From Marsupella aquatica (taxonomy: Eukaryota; Marchantiophyta), in assembly GCA_973895155.1 (NCBI GenBank), contig OZ316892.1, forward strand, positions 29,574,001 to 29,638,000: a stretch of DNA of 64,000 nucleotides, read 5' to 3'. The first letter of the stretch is position 1; every line of letters starts with the position of its first letter. Both the position numbers and the translations under genes were made by a program. The notes beneath the pieces were generated by a model, which did not search any database, was not told the DNA's origin, and saw nothing but the letters and a program-made list of their open reading frames with translations. Shown here piece after piece: positions 50,133 through 61,512 of the stretch.

Positions 50133-53100
50133 TAGCTCCCCACTCAAGTGTGAAGCATGCTTGCAAACATCATTACGCTCGTCATCCTGGTGAAAGTACC
50201 TCTTCACACAATCGTAACTAACTTGATTGGGAAAGAGGTTGTCGGCGTACGTTGATAGCTGGAGGGATCCGTTCAGGTAAATTTGCTGGACAATAAAAGG
50301 TCCCAACCAGGGTGTGTATAACTTTCCTGGAAAGTACATGTACCTACTCTCGTACAGAAGGACGAGATCTCCCGTAGTGACGTCCACCTGGCGCAATCTT
50401 TTGTCATGCTGTTTCTTCATTGCTTCCTGCTTGGCAACCACGCGTCGCGATGCCCACAGTCTCTTTTCTTCTAGACTGTCAATCTTATATGCTCGATCGG
50501 ACGAACTAGCATCCTTTGATAACCTATGGCGGATGCTTATCCGCGGAGTCTCAACCTCAAATTCGACGGGTACAAGCGCATGTCGTCCAAAGACCAAGAA
50601 ATACGGACTATGGTTTGTAGTAGTAGTTTTAAACGCTAAGTTGTACGAATAGACCGCCGTGAAAAGCTTGTCATCCCAGTCCATCTTGTGGGAGGCTACG
50701 ATTTTGTTAAGGATTTTTCCCACAATGCCATTGGCCCGCTCCGCTAGTCCGTTACATTTGGGGTGGTAAGGGGTAGTTTCCTGTGTTTGACGAGGTAGCG
50801 GTTAGTCAGTTTTTCTACCATTTTGTTCAAAAAATGAGTCTCGCGGTCGCTGACTAACTCCAAGGGGGTCCAAAGTGGGTGAAGATCTGTTCATACAGGA
50901 ACTTGGCGGTGGTGGCCGCGTCATCTTTGACCGTTGCCCGGGCCTCTACCCACTTAGTTGAATAGTCGATAGCGAGAAGAATATACCGGCAACGCCAACC
51001 TCGAGTTACAGGGGTGAATGGTCCGATATAATCGATGCCCCATTTCTCAAATGGGGCAAGAGGAAAGATCGGAGTAAGAGGATGATTACCCGATCTGCGG
51101 GGTTTGCCCGCGTGTTGGCATAAGTCGCAACCTCGGATGAACTTGGCTACATCGTGATAAAGCGTAGGCCACCAGTAACCTGCGTCTAAGATTTTGTGAG
51201 CCGTGGTGACCGGGGCGAAGTGTCCCCCTGCCTCCTCCTCGTGCATAGCTTGCATGACAATGATCGTCTCGTTATAATCTAGGCATTTGCGGATCTTCCC
51301 ATCGATGCCCTCCTTATGTAGATGTTCGTGTATCATCATGTACGGTGCTGCCTTGCGTAGGAAGATGGACGCGGCCTCCTCTTACTTGGAATGCGGGCAG
51401 TTAAGAGAAAGGTGATTAGGTCCCCGTACCACGTTGGTTGGTCCGTTTCCATGCGAAATAATTCTTCATCAGGGCATGCATCATCGACACGTGCGTTGTC
51501 CAATTCCCCTTCAATCCTTGAGAAGAAGTCCGCATTCACGTGTGCCTTCCCAGGTCATACCCTGACTTCGTAGTCAAATTCTTGGAGCAGTAGGACCCAA
51601 CGGGCTATTCTCCCCGTCAAGTCCACTTTGTTTACCATGTACTTCAGGCTGTCATGGTCAGTATGGAATACTACCTTATATCCCAATAGATAATGGCAAA
51701 ACTTTTTACATGAGTAGATGATCCCCAAGGCTTCCTGATCGATGGACGAATAGTTTTTCTCCGCTGCAAACAGCTGTCGGCTCGCATAGTAAATGGGGTG
51801 GTCGCATTTTTTGTCGTCTAATTGGCTTAGGACTGGCCCAATGCAAAACCCAGATACGTCGACGAACTCCTTGTTCCAATCGGGGGTAGTCAAGATCGGA
51901 GCCATAGTTAGCTGTTTTTTGAGTTTGTCAAAGGCTGCTACTCGGCGGGGAGTCATTTCTATGACTGCGTCTTGCTTCATCATTTCTGTGAGGGGTAGGG
52001 CTATCTTGGCAAAATCCTGAATGAATCGTCGGTAGTACCCTACGCAGCCTAAGAAGGATCGTACTGCCTTCTGGTCCGTTGGGTAAGGGACATTCATCCA
52101 CGCGGCCACCTTCTCTTGGTCCACCTCAATCCTTCGTTTAGATACTCGGTGTCCTAGCAACACTCCTTCTGTTACCCCGAAGAAGCATTTACCCGGATGT
52201 AACTTCAAACCTACTTCTTGGCATCGCTCAAAAGTCCGCCTCAGGTGTTCTGGGTGCTGGGCGACTGTTCCAAAGATGGCAAAATCGTCTATGAACACCT
52301 CCAAAAATTCTCGTAAGAAATCATGAAAAATATTCATAATGATTCGCTGGAACATAGCCGGAGCATTGCATAGGCCAAAGGGCATTCGTCTGAACGCGTA
52401 GGTTCCCCACTCCGTTATGAACATGGTTTTGAGCTGGTCCGATAGTCTGATCCAAATCTGGTTATAACCCGAATATCCATCCAGGAAGGTGTATACCTCA
52501 TTTCGGGCTACCATGTCAAGAACCATATCGATGTATGGCAGCGGGTAATGGTCTTTCCGAGTAGCATCGTTGAGTTTCCGGTAGTCCTGGCATATTTGAA
52601 TCTTTGGTTTACCATCAGGCCCTACCTTCTTAGGAACCACCACAATGGGGGAGACCCATTCGCTGGATAAGACGGGGTAGATGATATCCTCCACGATCAG
52701 TTGATCTAACTCCTCTTTTACCAAGATGGAATGTCTTGGATTTAGTCTTTGTTGTCTCTCTCGGACAGCATGAGCACCTAAGTTCAGATCAATGACGTGT
52801 TCACCGTAGGTCGGTGAAATTCCGGTTAGGTCTCGATGACTCCATGCAAAGACGTCCTCATATTCTGATAGAAGTTCTTGGATAGCCTTTTCCTCCGGGG
52901 CTCGTAGGCCATAATCCACGTTGAAGGTCCTCTCCCTCCTAGTGGTGTACTTGTTATAGTGCTCCTTGCGGATTACATCCACATGGTCTCTGGTGGCCCG
53001 GTCGAGATGGTCTTCCAATTCCTCGAGTCGGGTGCCATCGTAGACCACGGGTTCCCAAACCGTGAGCTGCTCTTTGGGGAGCTCCTTGGGTTCCTCCATT

Positions 53101-53815
53101 ACGGACGGCACCTCGGGGCTCCATGCAACTTTCTTTCTTTGAGAGGAGTAGCAGATTTGCGTTCTCCTCGGGTATATCCGACAAGGTGCCCTGGCCAGCG
53201 ACCTTCATAGTGCTTACTATTCTTCACTTACTGGCATCCCTGGCTCTTTGGTCGGGGCCGCTAGTCTGGGTTGGTTCAGAATATGGGACTCTCGGGTGGC
53301 ATTTACCCCAAAGACTTCCTCTTTGTCAAGCCGAGAGATTAACTCCACCATATTTACCTCTTTGTCTGAGATTTCCTCCTCCGAGTCATATTCTTTGGGT
53401 CCCTGGGGTGTTTCGCCCTGATAGTCCTCTTCTTTCCATGACACCGTCGTAGTCGGGTTACCAAATCGTAACTCCTTTCCCCAGTAGGTAACGACTCGGG
53501 CACCGTATAACCAAGGTCTGCCCAACAGTACTGGATAAGACGAGGGTCGAACTGGTCGCATCACCAAGTAATTGAGAAAAAACTTGAGGCCCCCAATCCA
53601 CGTGGATATCTTGGTCAACGTTCCCAACGACATGATTCGGGCGCCGTTTGCTAACCGAATGGCGCGGGCCGTAGGTTGATATGACGTATATCCCAACCTC
53701 ACAAAGTTGTCCTCCATCATGATATTTACTCCGGACCCGCCATTTACCGGTACAAACCGAATAGTACAGCCCGCTATCTCGATAGAAACCTCAGGCGCCC
53801 CTAAGTCCTAGTAAA
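50085..53815 (-). pseudogene. Ty3 pol: retropepsin, RT, RNase H, integrase (decayed)
   Basis: The retropepsin-like part (VNGGSGVNIM, ~53735) has Asn where the catalytic Asp of D-G-G-S-G is expected. The RT frame (53111-51555) contains LDGYSGYNQI, MPFGLCNAPAMFQR and the catalytic FIDDF box, then GPVLSQLDD and YYASRQLFAAEKNYSS of RNase H. Integrase follows with a zinc-binding CDLCQ (about 51130), WGIDYIGPF and YSTKWVEA, and a C-terminal part at 50723-50085 (FGRHALVPVEFE; PWLGPFIVQQIY). Stops at 51555 and 51336 and a frame change near 50850-50720 inactivate it. Confidence 0.88.
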
Positions 53816-54326
53816 TCATCATATAGTCGGCTAAGGTGCTTAGTCGAAGGAGCCGTCTCCATCTCTTCCCTATTAGCATCTCCTTGAGTTGTTGTCGATA
53901 CTTCAGGTTATCCTGCAACAGTTGTCCGACGGTGGCCGTGGTTGCATAGTTTTGAACATCCTTTTTGATGTCATATTGGTTAGTCAGTGGGGTCACAAAT
54001 TTTAACGCTTTTGCTTCCTTGACTTGAGCTTCCAAGGCAGTCTTAGTTTCCTCAGCTCTTTCAGCTGCCTTAGCATCGGCAATATCCTTTTTAATGGCTT
54101 TTTCGTGCTCTTGGGCCTTGTAGGCTTCCAAGTGCTTTTTGACCAGCTCCTCTACTCGTGGGTAAAACAACTTTGGATTATCTTGCTGGTAGTCTTCCTG
54201 CTCGTCCGGTTTCATCGGACTATGCTTATCCGCGACCACATCTCTCTGCTTAGCACCAACCTCGCCAAACAAGGTCCAAAATCCCAAGGCTGTAAGGGTC
54301 ATACTAACCTTTGTAGTCCGGTTCAT
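53808..54326 (-). pseudogene. Ty3 gag-like remnant fused to the LTR frame
   Basis: The frame starts with LTR-derived MTLTALGFWTLFGEVGAK and then turns, at about 54249, into a charged, helical sequence (EELVKKHLEAYKAQEHEKAIKKDIADAK) that ends at 53808. The junction coincides exactly with the end of similarity to 49528-50132, marking the deletion border. Confidence 0.6.
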
Positions 54327-54852
54327 CGAGTCCGCGTTCCCGCCCGGCTGGTCCGCTTGCTGGTGGCGTCCTTACTCGCCCTGACTAAATCTTGCCACAA
54401 TCCGCTCTCATCCCTCGATAATCTCCTCGTAAAGGTCAGCTTGATTCAAGAAAGGCGAGAGTGAATGGGAGCGTCCGCGAATTCTGAAAGGTAGAAATGA
54501 GCAAATGGCCCGCAGTGCCATCAACTCTGCTCTTATGGAGGTGTCAGGGTGAGCTCGAGCGTGAGAGGGCAAGGCCGTTTTGGTCGTTGATAATGAGCTG
54601 AAATTGGCATCTCGGTCCAAGCGTGATCCTCCTAACGGATTTTTACTCCGCCGCCGCCACCGTACCTTGGTCCGTAGTAAATATTCCTCTTCCTTAATTC
54701 GTAATCATTTGGTCAACTAACCTACTCCTAATCTATTCATAATGGCAAAGGTGGCTATTTGTGCTATTCTACGCTACGGCTACGGTCCTAATGACCATAT
54801 AGTCCTAATCTAGGACCAACATTCGATTAAGTGACACGTTGCCCGTGTCACA
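54249..54852 (-). repeat. Ty3 5' LTR, retained 604 bp
   Basis: Collinear with 49528-50132: CCAACCTCGCCAAACAAGG, CTTGCCACAATCCGCTCTCA and TTGCCCGTGT-ACA are shared. No primer-binding site follows it. Confidence 0.8.
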
Positions 54853-54857
54853 TGTGC

Positions 54858-55930
54858 TCTCCTAGATAACGTGCAAAGGGCATACCCTTGACTTTATAAC
54901 ACATACTCATCATTGAGTAAATCTCCATCAGCCCTAGCCACATTTGCTGATGAAGATTCAGCTACCTTTGCCTTACAGTCTCGCTTGAAGTGTCTGACCT
55001 TGTTGCACTTCCAACATGTCACCTGCCTCCTCTCCGGGGACTTGCCCCTGGACTTAGATCTGGATTTAGATCTAAATTGGGTTCTACGGTCCCCAGTTGG
55101 TTGCTGCATACTCCTCCCATGGTTAACATTGAGAGCAACACCAGATGATGAAGGTTGTGACGTGATCTGCATCTTCTGTTGAAGATCACCAGTAAGTAGA
55201 GAACTTACCATCTCATTGTATTCCTATCACGATGGTATTCCTATCACGATGCAACAACACTCGTGATAAGGACTTGTAAGATGGAGGGAATGAACTGAGA
55301 AGCTGCAGAGCCGTCTTCTCATCATTCAATTTCTCCCCAAGGTTTTCCAAGTCAACAACCATGTCATTGAAAGCATCCACATGGTCCTACAACTTTGTAC
55401 CGGTTTCCTTCATCCTGAAACTCATCAGTTTGTAGGAAGTGTAGAGTTGGTTCGACAACTCCATGAGGTAATACTTATTATGCAATTCCGCAAAGAAGGA
55501 CATGCAATCCTTCTGTGCACCCAATTGCTTGATGATGAGAGGCATGAGATAGAGTATAACACACCACACTTCCTGCTCCTACATGCGGTCCCATTGTTTC
55601 TCATCAACATCGTCTTCACAAGGGCTCAGTAGTTGGCCCATCCCCCGAAGCATAGAGCACTCCCTTCATCTACTTCCCCAGAGCAAGTAGTTAGAGCGCC
55701 CATCATACTTCGTGACTTCATACTTGGGTCCCCCAAGCTTGAATATACATCTTCTTCTTTGGCACTATTGTGAGCTCTAGTAGTAGAAATGTTTCCTCTA
55801 CCATACGTTGCACCGGTGATGTCACGTGCTCTTCCTTTTTCTCCTCTCTCTCCACCTCAAACTGTCACGGTGATCCTCATGCTTCAAGTTCCACGTCTTC
55901 AAAAATCTCCTCCGAATCACTCATATGAGA
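54858..55930 (-). pseudogene. copia gag and protease start
   Basis: KYEVTKYDGRSNYLLWG (about 55720-55660, minus strand) begins the gag core. A CCHC zinc knuckle CWKCNKVRHFKRDC lies near 55010, with Arg instead of the usual Gly before His. After the Ty3 insertion the protease site reads WILDCVCSLHI where WxLDSGCSxHx is typical, so the D-S-G triad is lost. Many stops are present. Confidence 0.8.
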
Positions 55931-55934
55931 AAAT

Positions 55935-57355
55935 CACAAAAAAAGTTATTTTTCATAACTTCTCAAAAAACTCAAAACTAAAAGCCACCTCGTAGCCCAC
56001 AAAGCTAGGAGTCCAACATTGAAAACCAAAATCAAAATCAAAATTCAACGAAAAAGATAAAAATTTTGGTCGGGGTGGGTAAAACCTTGGGAGTCTCCCC
56101 CATTTTGACCACCTTAGGGAATAACCAAAATGACAAGTACAACCCGTCGTCAGAATTGCAATTTGATTGGTGCGCCATGTTGCTAACTTCAATGGCTACG
56201 GCCTCGCCGAAAAAGAACCAAAAAAATTATTGTTCAATGCATGGAATCTTTGTTGGACGGATAAAAAATAGCTCTTTGTTTTTTAGGAATATTCTTACAC
56301 AGTCCGACAGGTCTCATAGGAGGCCGTTCCTCTTGACTAAGCGGTTAAATCCGGGGGGCATCGGGCCCGGGATGCGGGATAACCTTGGGGATAACCAATA
56401 ATGAGAGCGGTAAAATAATAATAATCGGGCCCTAAAGGGGTTCGGAACCCCTTTGTAAAAAAACATGTATAAGGGCCGGGGGTACGCGCAGGGGTACGGG
56501 GAGGGCGTATGGCATCAAAGCGGCTGCAGTTGCAAAGACACACAGGGCCAGGCCGGGGAGGCATGAGCCATCGCCGCGAGGCAGCGTCCGGCCGGCAGCA
56601 GGGTAAAGAAGGGGAAAAAATCGGGTGGCTGCACAGAAAATTTAGGGTTCACCCTAAAGTAACCCCAAATAAATGCCAAATTAAACACAACAAAGGCCGT
56701 GTTACAAACCTAATCGCCGTTTAGCTTGAGAAAGTGAAGTGCCCCAACATGAAAAGTTGCCGAATTGAACCGGCACCGTCTGCACGCATAGCAGAGAAAA
56801 AACTTCCGTTGTGGCTCACTCTCTTCGCGTCAAGTGCCAATCCCGGACTCAAAATGACCATTGCCCCGTAATCTCTTTGTTGAGCCCTAGCACTTTGCGA
56901 TTCTCCCTCTGAGTCGGACGTGTTGACGAGAAACCCGGTTCAAATGAGAACAAGCTCCATAGCCTATGAAAAAATCTGAACGCCTCTTTCAATCATCACG
57001 ACGCACTCGGTAACCACTCGGCAACAACTCAACTACCGAAACGACTAGCTCGTTTCAATCTCCAACTTGAGCTATAACATGCGACACCCCCTGCACCGCA
57101 CAACTCACACCGTTGCAAATACTCACTCTGATCTCTCCCCCGAAAAAACCATCGAATACGAATAACTCCAGAATGACGCAAACTCCGATTCCTCCACACC
57201 ACGGATATCAACCAGTGAGTTCTATACACCGATAGAAAGCCCTCTCACTAATCTATCCGCCCAAACACACACATTCGAGTTTCATACGACGAAACTCTGA
57301 ATGCATCATTCACAATGAACGCTAGAAAACCGTCGCGAAGAACCTCGTTACCTCC
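55935..57355. other. copia 5' untranslated region
   Basis: This lies between the primer-binding site and gag. It is a long leader without supported frames: A-rich at 55930-56060, with a purine/GGG-rich stretch at 56340-56520. A secondary insertion cannot be excluded. Confidence 0.45.
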
Positions 57356-57358
57356 CAG

Positions 57359-57374
57359 GCATGCTCTGATACCA
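57359..57374 (-). promoter_or_regulatory. copia primer-binding site (initiator Met-tRNA)
   Basis: The minus strand reads TGGTATCAGAGCATGC two bases inside the 5' LTR. TGGTATCAGAGC is the classic plant copia site complementary to the 3' end of initiator methionine tRNA. Confidence 0.92.
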
Positions 57375-57376
57375 AT

Positions 57377-57725
57377 TGTTGATCATAGACGACAATCGTA
57401 ACGGCAAGCCCATGAACCATCCAACGCACAAGAGTCAACATAGAGAGATACGTGGTTCACCTCCACATGAGGCTACGTCCACGAGAACACACAAGAGCTT
57501 TACTGCACTCTAGGCCGACCGGCCATGCCAAGCATCCATAGCGCAAGCTCTCCCTAACTATTTCTTAACTAGCTCCGTAACAATGAGCCTGAGTTCCCAC
57601 TCTCCAAGCAAACACCGCTTGGTTATAGAGTGTGCACAACATGACTAACCTAACCAAGTCTGCGACTAAGGTTAGCCTTAACTAAGGTATAGTCGTAACT
57701 CTAGACCTAAGAGTAAATCCTAACA
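57377..57725 (-). repeat. copia 5' LTR (349 bp)
   Basis: The minus strand runs TGTTAGGATTTACTC...GATCAACA and is followed by the primer-binding site. TSD ACGGG follows on the outer side (57726-57730). Confidence 0.92.
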
Positions 57726-57791
57726 ACGGGCAGTGTATGGCGCCCCGGGAAAGTGGGGGAGCATTAACTTGACATAGACTTAACTCGGGGT

Positions 57792-57800
57792 CTCCTTACC
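57792..57800. repeat. MULE target-site duplication, right
   Basis: CTCCTTACC, the partner of 39538-39546, bordering the inverted end CTCGGGGT. Confidence 0.9.
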
Positions 57801-57968
57801 CACACAAAAGTAATTCCACTCTGGAGAAAAGCAGATGTTAAATTGTAAAGTTTCCTAACCTGCCGACTTCTAGGAAAAACAATCACCAGCAACCGAATAG
57901 ACAGCAAGAGAAAACCTATCAAACAAGTGACACCACCTATGCAAGCTATGATAATTGTCAAATCTATA
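57801..57968 (-). pseudogene. 3' part of an ankyrin/PGG paralogue (right half)
   Basis: The minus strand encodes TIIIACIGGVTCLIGFLLL...IVFPRSRQVRKLY, the last membrane segment and tail start of the neighbouring gene (TIITTSIGGAICLIGFLLL...IVFPRSQWVRKMY). The frame runs into the MULE. Together with 39258-39546 it is a tandem partial copy of that gene's end, directly downstream of it. Confidence 0.85.
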
Positions 57969-58107
57969 CCATGAAGCTTTCACTCTGGCTGTGTAGGTTT
58001 CTTCAAGTCATAGGCTCTTGACAAGTTTCAATATGAAGCCTTCTTGCAATCATCTGTAGATCTTCCTCCCCAGACGAGTCCAACATCTTTGAAATAAACA
58101 TTCCACT

Positions 58108-58113
58108 TTATTG
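58108..58113 (-). terminator. poly(A) signal AATAAA of the ankyrin/PGG gene
   Basis: AATAAA on the minus strand about 40 bases after the stop codon at 58152-58154. Confidence 0.5.
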
Positions 58114-58151
58114 GACATAAAAACAATATCTCAAAACACTACAAAAGGAAG

Positions 58152-61100
58152 CTAGTCTAAGATTTCAGTCTCATTGCTATGTTCAAATTTCCGAGAACAG
58201 TCCCAGGATTCTATCCATCGACCAAAGGCAGTTCTTAAATGGATTTTCCTCCTTACCCTCCGGATTTTCCCTGTGACCCGCGCAAAAGTAAATCCCCTTT
58301 GGAGAAGAACAGATGTTGCATCATACATTTTCCTGACCCACTGAGATCTAGGAAAAACAATCCCCAACAACCGAATAAACAGCAAGAGAAAACCTATCAA
58401 ACAAATGGCACCACCTATGGAAGTTGTGATAATTGTCAAATTTCCTCCAAGTGATGATATACCATTAGCACTTATCACAACAATAGAACCTGCAGCAAAA
58501 GCTAAGAGTATACAAACAATGGATGGGAAAAGGGTTGCAACTGCCAAGATGATCATCCCACACGTTTTTTCTAATTCAGCTGCCATTGGCTGTTGTGGCA
58601 TTGGAAGCGCAGGAATCAGAGAAAAAGTAATTGCAGCAATGGCTAGATAGAAGGACAGTGTATCACAAACTATAAAAATTCTCACCCATATGTACTTGGC
58701 TTGTATTTGATTAGGCCCACCTTCACTACTATAGCCAAGTGGGGGTTGCAATGGTCCCACATATGATGCTGTTGCTACCAATGTTGCCATGACTGAAATT
58801 GCATTTGTAGCAAAGCTCATGGCATTTTGACTTGCACTAAACTCCTTCAATTGCCTGCCATACCACCATGAAAGGAAGTCCTTGTGGGTGCTCAAGCTAC
58901 CTCTTGGGTACGGAGCTTGCCCATTCTTGTCGACCTTGAAGATGTCACATCCACACTGCAACAAAAGATTGATGCATCCTTGTCGCTCAACAATGGTACT
59001 CTCATATGCTGGAGGCCCCAGATAATTTGGGCTAATGTACTTGACATTCACAAAGTCAAGTAAATGACCCTTAATTGTGAGATCTTTGGGGTCCAGGGCA
59101 GCATGAAGAACAGTACGTTTTGAGTTGTCTTCAATGTATGGATCACATATTTTGGACTCTAGAAAAGCTTTCAAGAGCTCATAGTTACCAGAACTTGCAG
59201 CAACATGAATGGTTGGCAAATCAAGACGAAAATTTGAAGATCCTTCACGTGGCCGTTCTCCGGCTAGCCATCCATACAGAGAATTTCTCCCCCGGCCAGG
59301 ATTTTGATGTCGTTTCAAGAGTCGAAGCCATCCATACTTAGAACTTCTTCCCCCTTCAGAATTTTGCACTCTTTTTTGGAGGCCCTGTTCAGCAGACTAG
59401 AGCACAAGATCCTACAAGTTCATTATTACATTCAGCATGGATAAAAACTTCAGGAATGATAGCACTAAACTTTAGACCCTGTTTATGGTTTTAATTGAAT
59501 GACAACATCCGAACATGAAAGAATTGCAAAGAATGCGCCATTTGCCACTGGTCACAGAGCCCCAAAATTATCAACGATAATAACTTGAAAGAGCAATCAA
59601 GGTCCCTCACAATTGCAATAACCAAGAGTGGATAAAGGTCTGGTACTCACATGAAGTAGTCGTTTCACCATCTCCAGTTGGCCTCTCAGAGTCGCAAGCT
59701 CTAACGTATCTAAGCCGCCATATATCGACCAACGGAAGGGAGCATCTTGTGGGGAGAATGTCTCCCTTCCGTAATAGATTAATTCGCTCTCGTGCATAAT
59801 TGCGCTGTGGAGAGGGGTTGTAAGATAAATTTCTCTCGTCCATCCAAAGCCGTTTTCTGCAGAGACATCATTCGAATCAAGAACCACATCTATCCCTAGC
59901 CGTTGCAAACAGAGAACGGGATCCTCCATTGGCTGTTGCCAAAGCGTTCTGTAATAAGCGTAGGTATATGTTTTCAGTTCCAATAATTCGGGATGATCTC
60001 TTTCATGCTCAGAGTACGCGTTGGCCAACCGCTTGTGCATATCTATGAGCTCCGTACCCCGGTAGCCTAGTACGATTTGTCGGTGCCAAACCGTTCGTCC
60101 TAAACCATCAGGTAGCTTCATTGCAAATTCAAAGACTCTTAGTTGATCGCTCAGTGGGAAATTGCAGTATAGCTCCTCGAAAGCTTCTACTGACCTCGTA
60201 TCCATGGCAACATGGAATGGGGTTCTCCCCTGCGCATCATGGAGCTTCAAGAGCGACTGCCAAAGAGGGTCTTCCCCTGGTGGAGTCTGGTACTCCCAAA
60301 CCTGCCGCCACAAGCACTTTAGAATGAGCTCTGCTTCTCTCGAAGGGCCCCATCGGTCACCCTGACGTCGGATGGTGAACAGAAAGTGAAAAAGGTACTC
60401 TGATACTCGCTCTTTCCAGAGATCAAAATCCCAGAAGAGAAAATTGAATTCTCGGTCGTTCCTCCCCGCATCGAAGATACTTTGGCAGACTCTCAGAGAA
60501 CGACAGTCTCCTTTGATGCTCTCAACAACTCCTTCCGTGATTTTCCTAAGTTGGTCCCTGTGGCGGTCAATCAGGGAAACGCTCCGTGTCTTGGTTAAGA
60601 GTAAAGCGAGGACATCAAGGTTTCCGTTTACTAGTGCCACTGCCCGTGCGTCCAATTCGCGAGCGGGACCAGAGTACAAATACTTTGCACGTAACAGTTC
60701 ATCAAAGTCGAGGACTGGGATTTCGTCAACTTCGCTATCCAGCAAGGCAAGATCATTGCTCAAGCTTAAAAGATTGCTACTAGTACCTTTGTCCGGTGCC
60801 ACGCGGATAGCATCATCTTCAGAATGAAAGGAATTAGCGCCGCTGTTTTCGATCTTACTGTCTGCCTTGGTGTGAAACTCATCTGGGGCTCCTGTGGATG
60901 CGTCTTCGTTGCCACTTGAAGCACTGATTCCTTCGTCTGTTGAAACCTCGACACTTTGCTTATCCTTTTCTGACCTGCCACCGAGGTTCTCTTCTCCCCT
61001 ATACAACTTGACAACTTGCTCCACGATTTCGATGCATCCTCTGCTTACACCCAGATGAAGCACAGCTAACGCCCGCTCTTTCAAGAGGCTCGAATCGTCT

Positions 61101-61498
61101 TTCAAGAGCCGCATGACCTTAATACAATCGCCAGCCAAGTCCTTGAGTTCTGCGTCAAGTTCGTCTTTCAGCGAGTTACCACCGGTGCGTTCTTCCGGAT
61201 CTGGATGAAGCACAGCTGCCCGCCGGTCGTTCAAGAGGCTAGAATCCTCTTTCAAGGGCCGCATGATCTCGAGGAGACAATCGCCATCCCAGTCCTTAAG
61301 TTTGGTATCCATTTCGTCCTTCAGCGCCATGAATTCTGTAGAATTGGAGTGGAAGAGTTGCGTGTTGTGAGGAGAGGGCTCACTTGGGACCCCTTGGTAC
61401 CGTTCGGCTCTCGTCGCATAGGACAGTAGCAGCTGACAGGGTAGAGACGGGGAATGCAGCTCATCAGGTGGGTCAATGTCGAATTCAACACAGCACAT
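58152..61498 (-). CDS. ankyrin-repeat protein with PGG domain and membrane segments
   Basis: Two exons (61498-59651, 59396-58152) are joined by a 254-bp intron (GTGAGT...CTAG, phase 0), giving 1030 aa. The ATG at 61496-61498 is the first usable one; stops lie upstream. Residues ~60-180 contain two related units (LKDELDAELKDLAGDC...VMRLLKDDSSLL). The middle is acidic or of unknown fold. Ankyrin-like cores follow: GRTPFHVAMDT, TTPLHSAIM and TLELATLRGQLEMVKRLL in exon 1, and PTIHVAASSGNYELLKAFL and RTVLHAAL in exon 2. The C-terminal part has a PGG-type segment (NAISVMATLVATASYVGPLQPPLGYS) and four hydrophobic spans, so it should sit in a membrane. ACD6-like plant proteins of this plan act in defence and ion responses, but this protein's role is unknown. 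Partial tandem copies of both gene ends flank it. Confidence 0.85.
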
Positions 61499-61512
61499 TC
61501 CTCCTGGCTTCT

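Larger units (their letters stand above)
46270..54852 (-). mobile_element. Ty3-type retrotransposon with asymmetric ends (8.6 kb)
   Basis: Outer ends are TGTCACGCCCC...CCGTGTCACA with TSD TGTGC on both sides, so the whole block is one insertion in the copia. On the minus strand it runs: 5' LTR start (54852), gag-like frame, retropepsin, RT, RNase H, integrase, polypurine tract (50145-50133) and a second LTR start at 50132. The sequence 50132-49528 matches 54852-54249. After that the left part continues uniquely to 46270. I read this as a ~3.86-kb 3' LTR and a 5' LTR whose remainder, primer site and part of gag were deleted. Confidence 0.75.
40503..57725 (-). mobile_element. Ty1/copia retrotransposon with nested insertions
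   Basis: The element runs on the minus strand. The 5' LTR is 57377-57725 (349 bp, TGTTAGGATT...CAACA) and the 3' LTR 40503-42835, the same sequence enlarged by a 1,979-bp insertion. The primer-binding site follows the 5' LTR and the polypurine tract precedes the 3' LTR. Gag, protease, integrase, reverse transcriptase and RNase H remnants follow in copia order between 55.9 and 42.95 kb, broken by an 8.6-kb Ty3 insertion and many stops. It cannot move by itself. It entered a MULE terminal repeat with TSD ACGGG. Confidence 0.9.
39547..57791. mobile_element. non-autonomous Mutator-like element (MULE), interrupted
   Basis: The element ends are perfect inverted ACCCCGAGTTAA...TTAACTCGGGGT, with 9-bp TSDs on both sides. 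The terminal inverted repeats are about 250 bp: left 39547-39795; right 40310-40502 continued at 57731-57791. Without the copia insertion it is only about 1.0 kb (39547-40502 plus 57731-57791). The centre (39797-40300) has three to four diverged ~105-bp units containing AGAGTCTAAGTGTT and GAGAGTCATGATT. No transposase is encoded. Relics of the family lie at 9058 and 11549. Confidence 0.85.

Noticed and set aside
46270-54852. Two separate Ty3 insertions side by side
   Set aside because: Only one pair of target duplications (TGTGC) is found, at the outermost ends, and no duplication flanks the internal LTR start at 50132, which instead abuts a polypurine tract.
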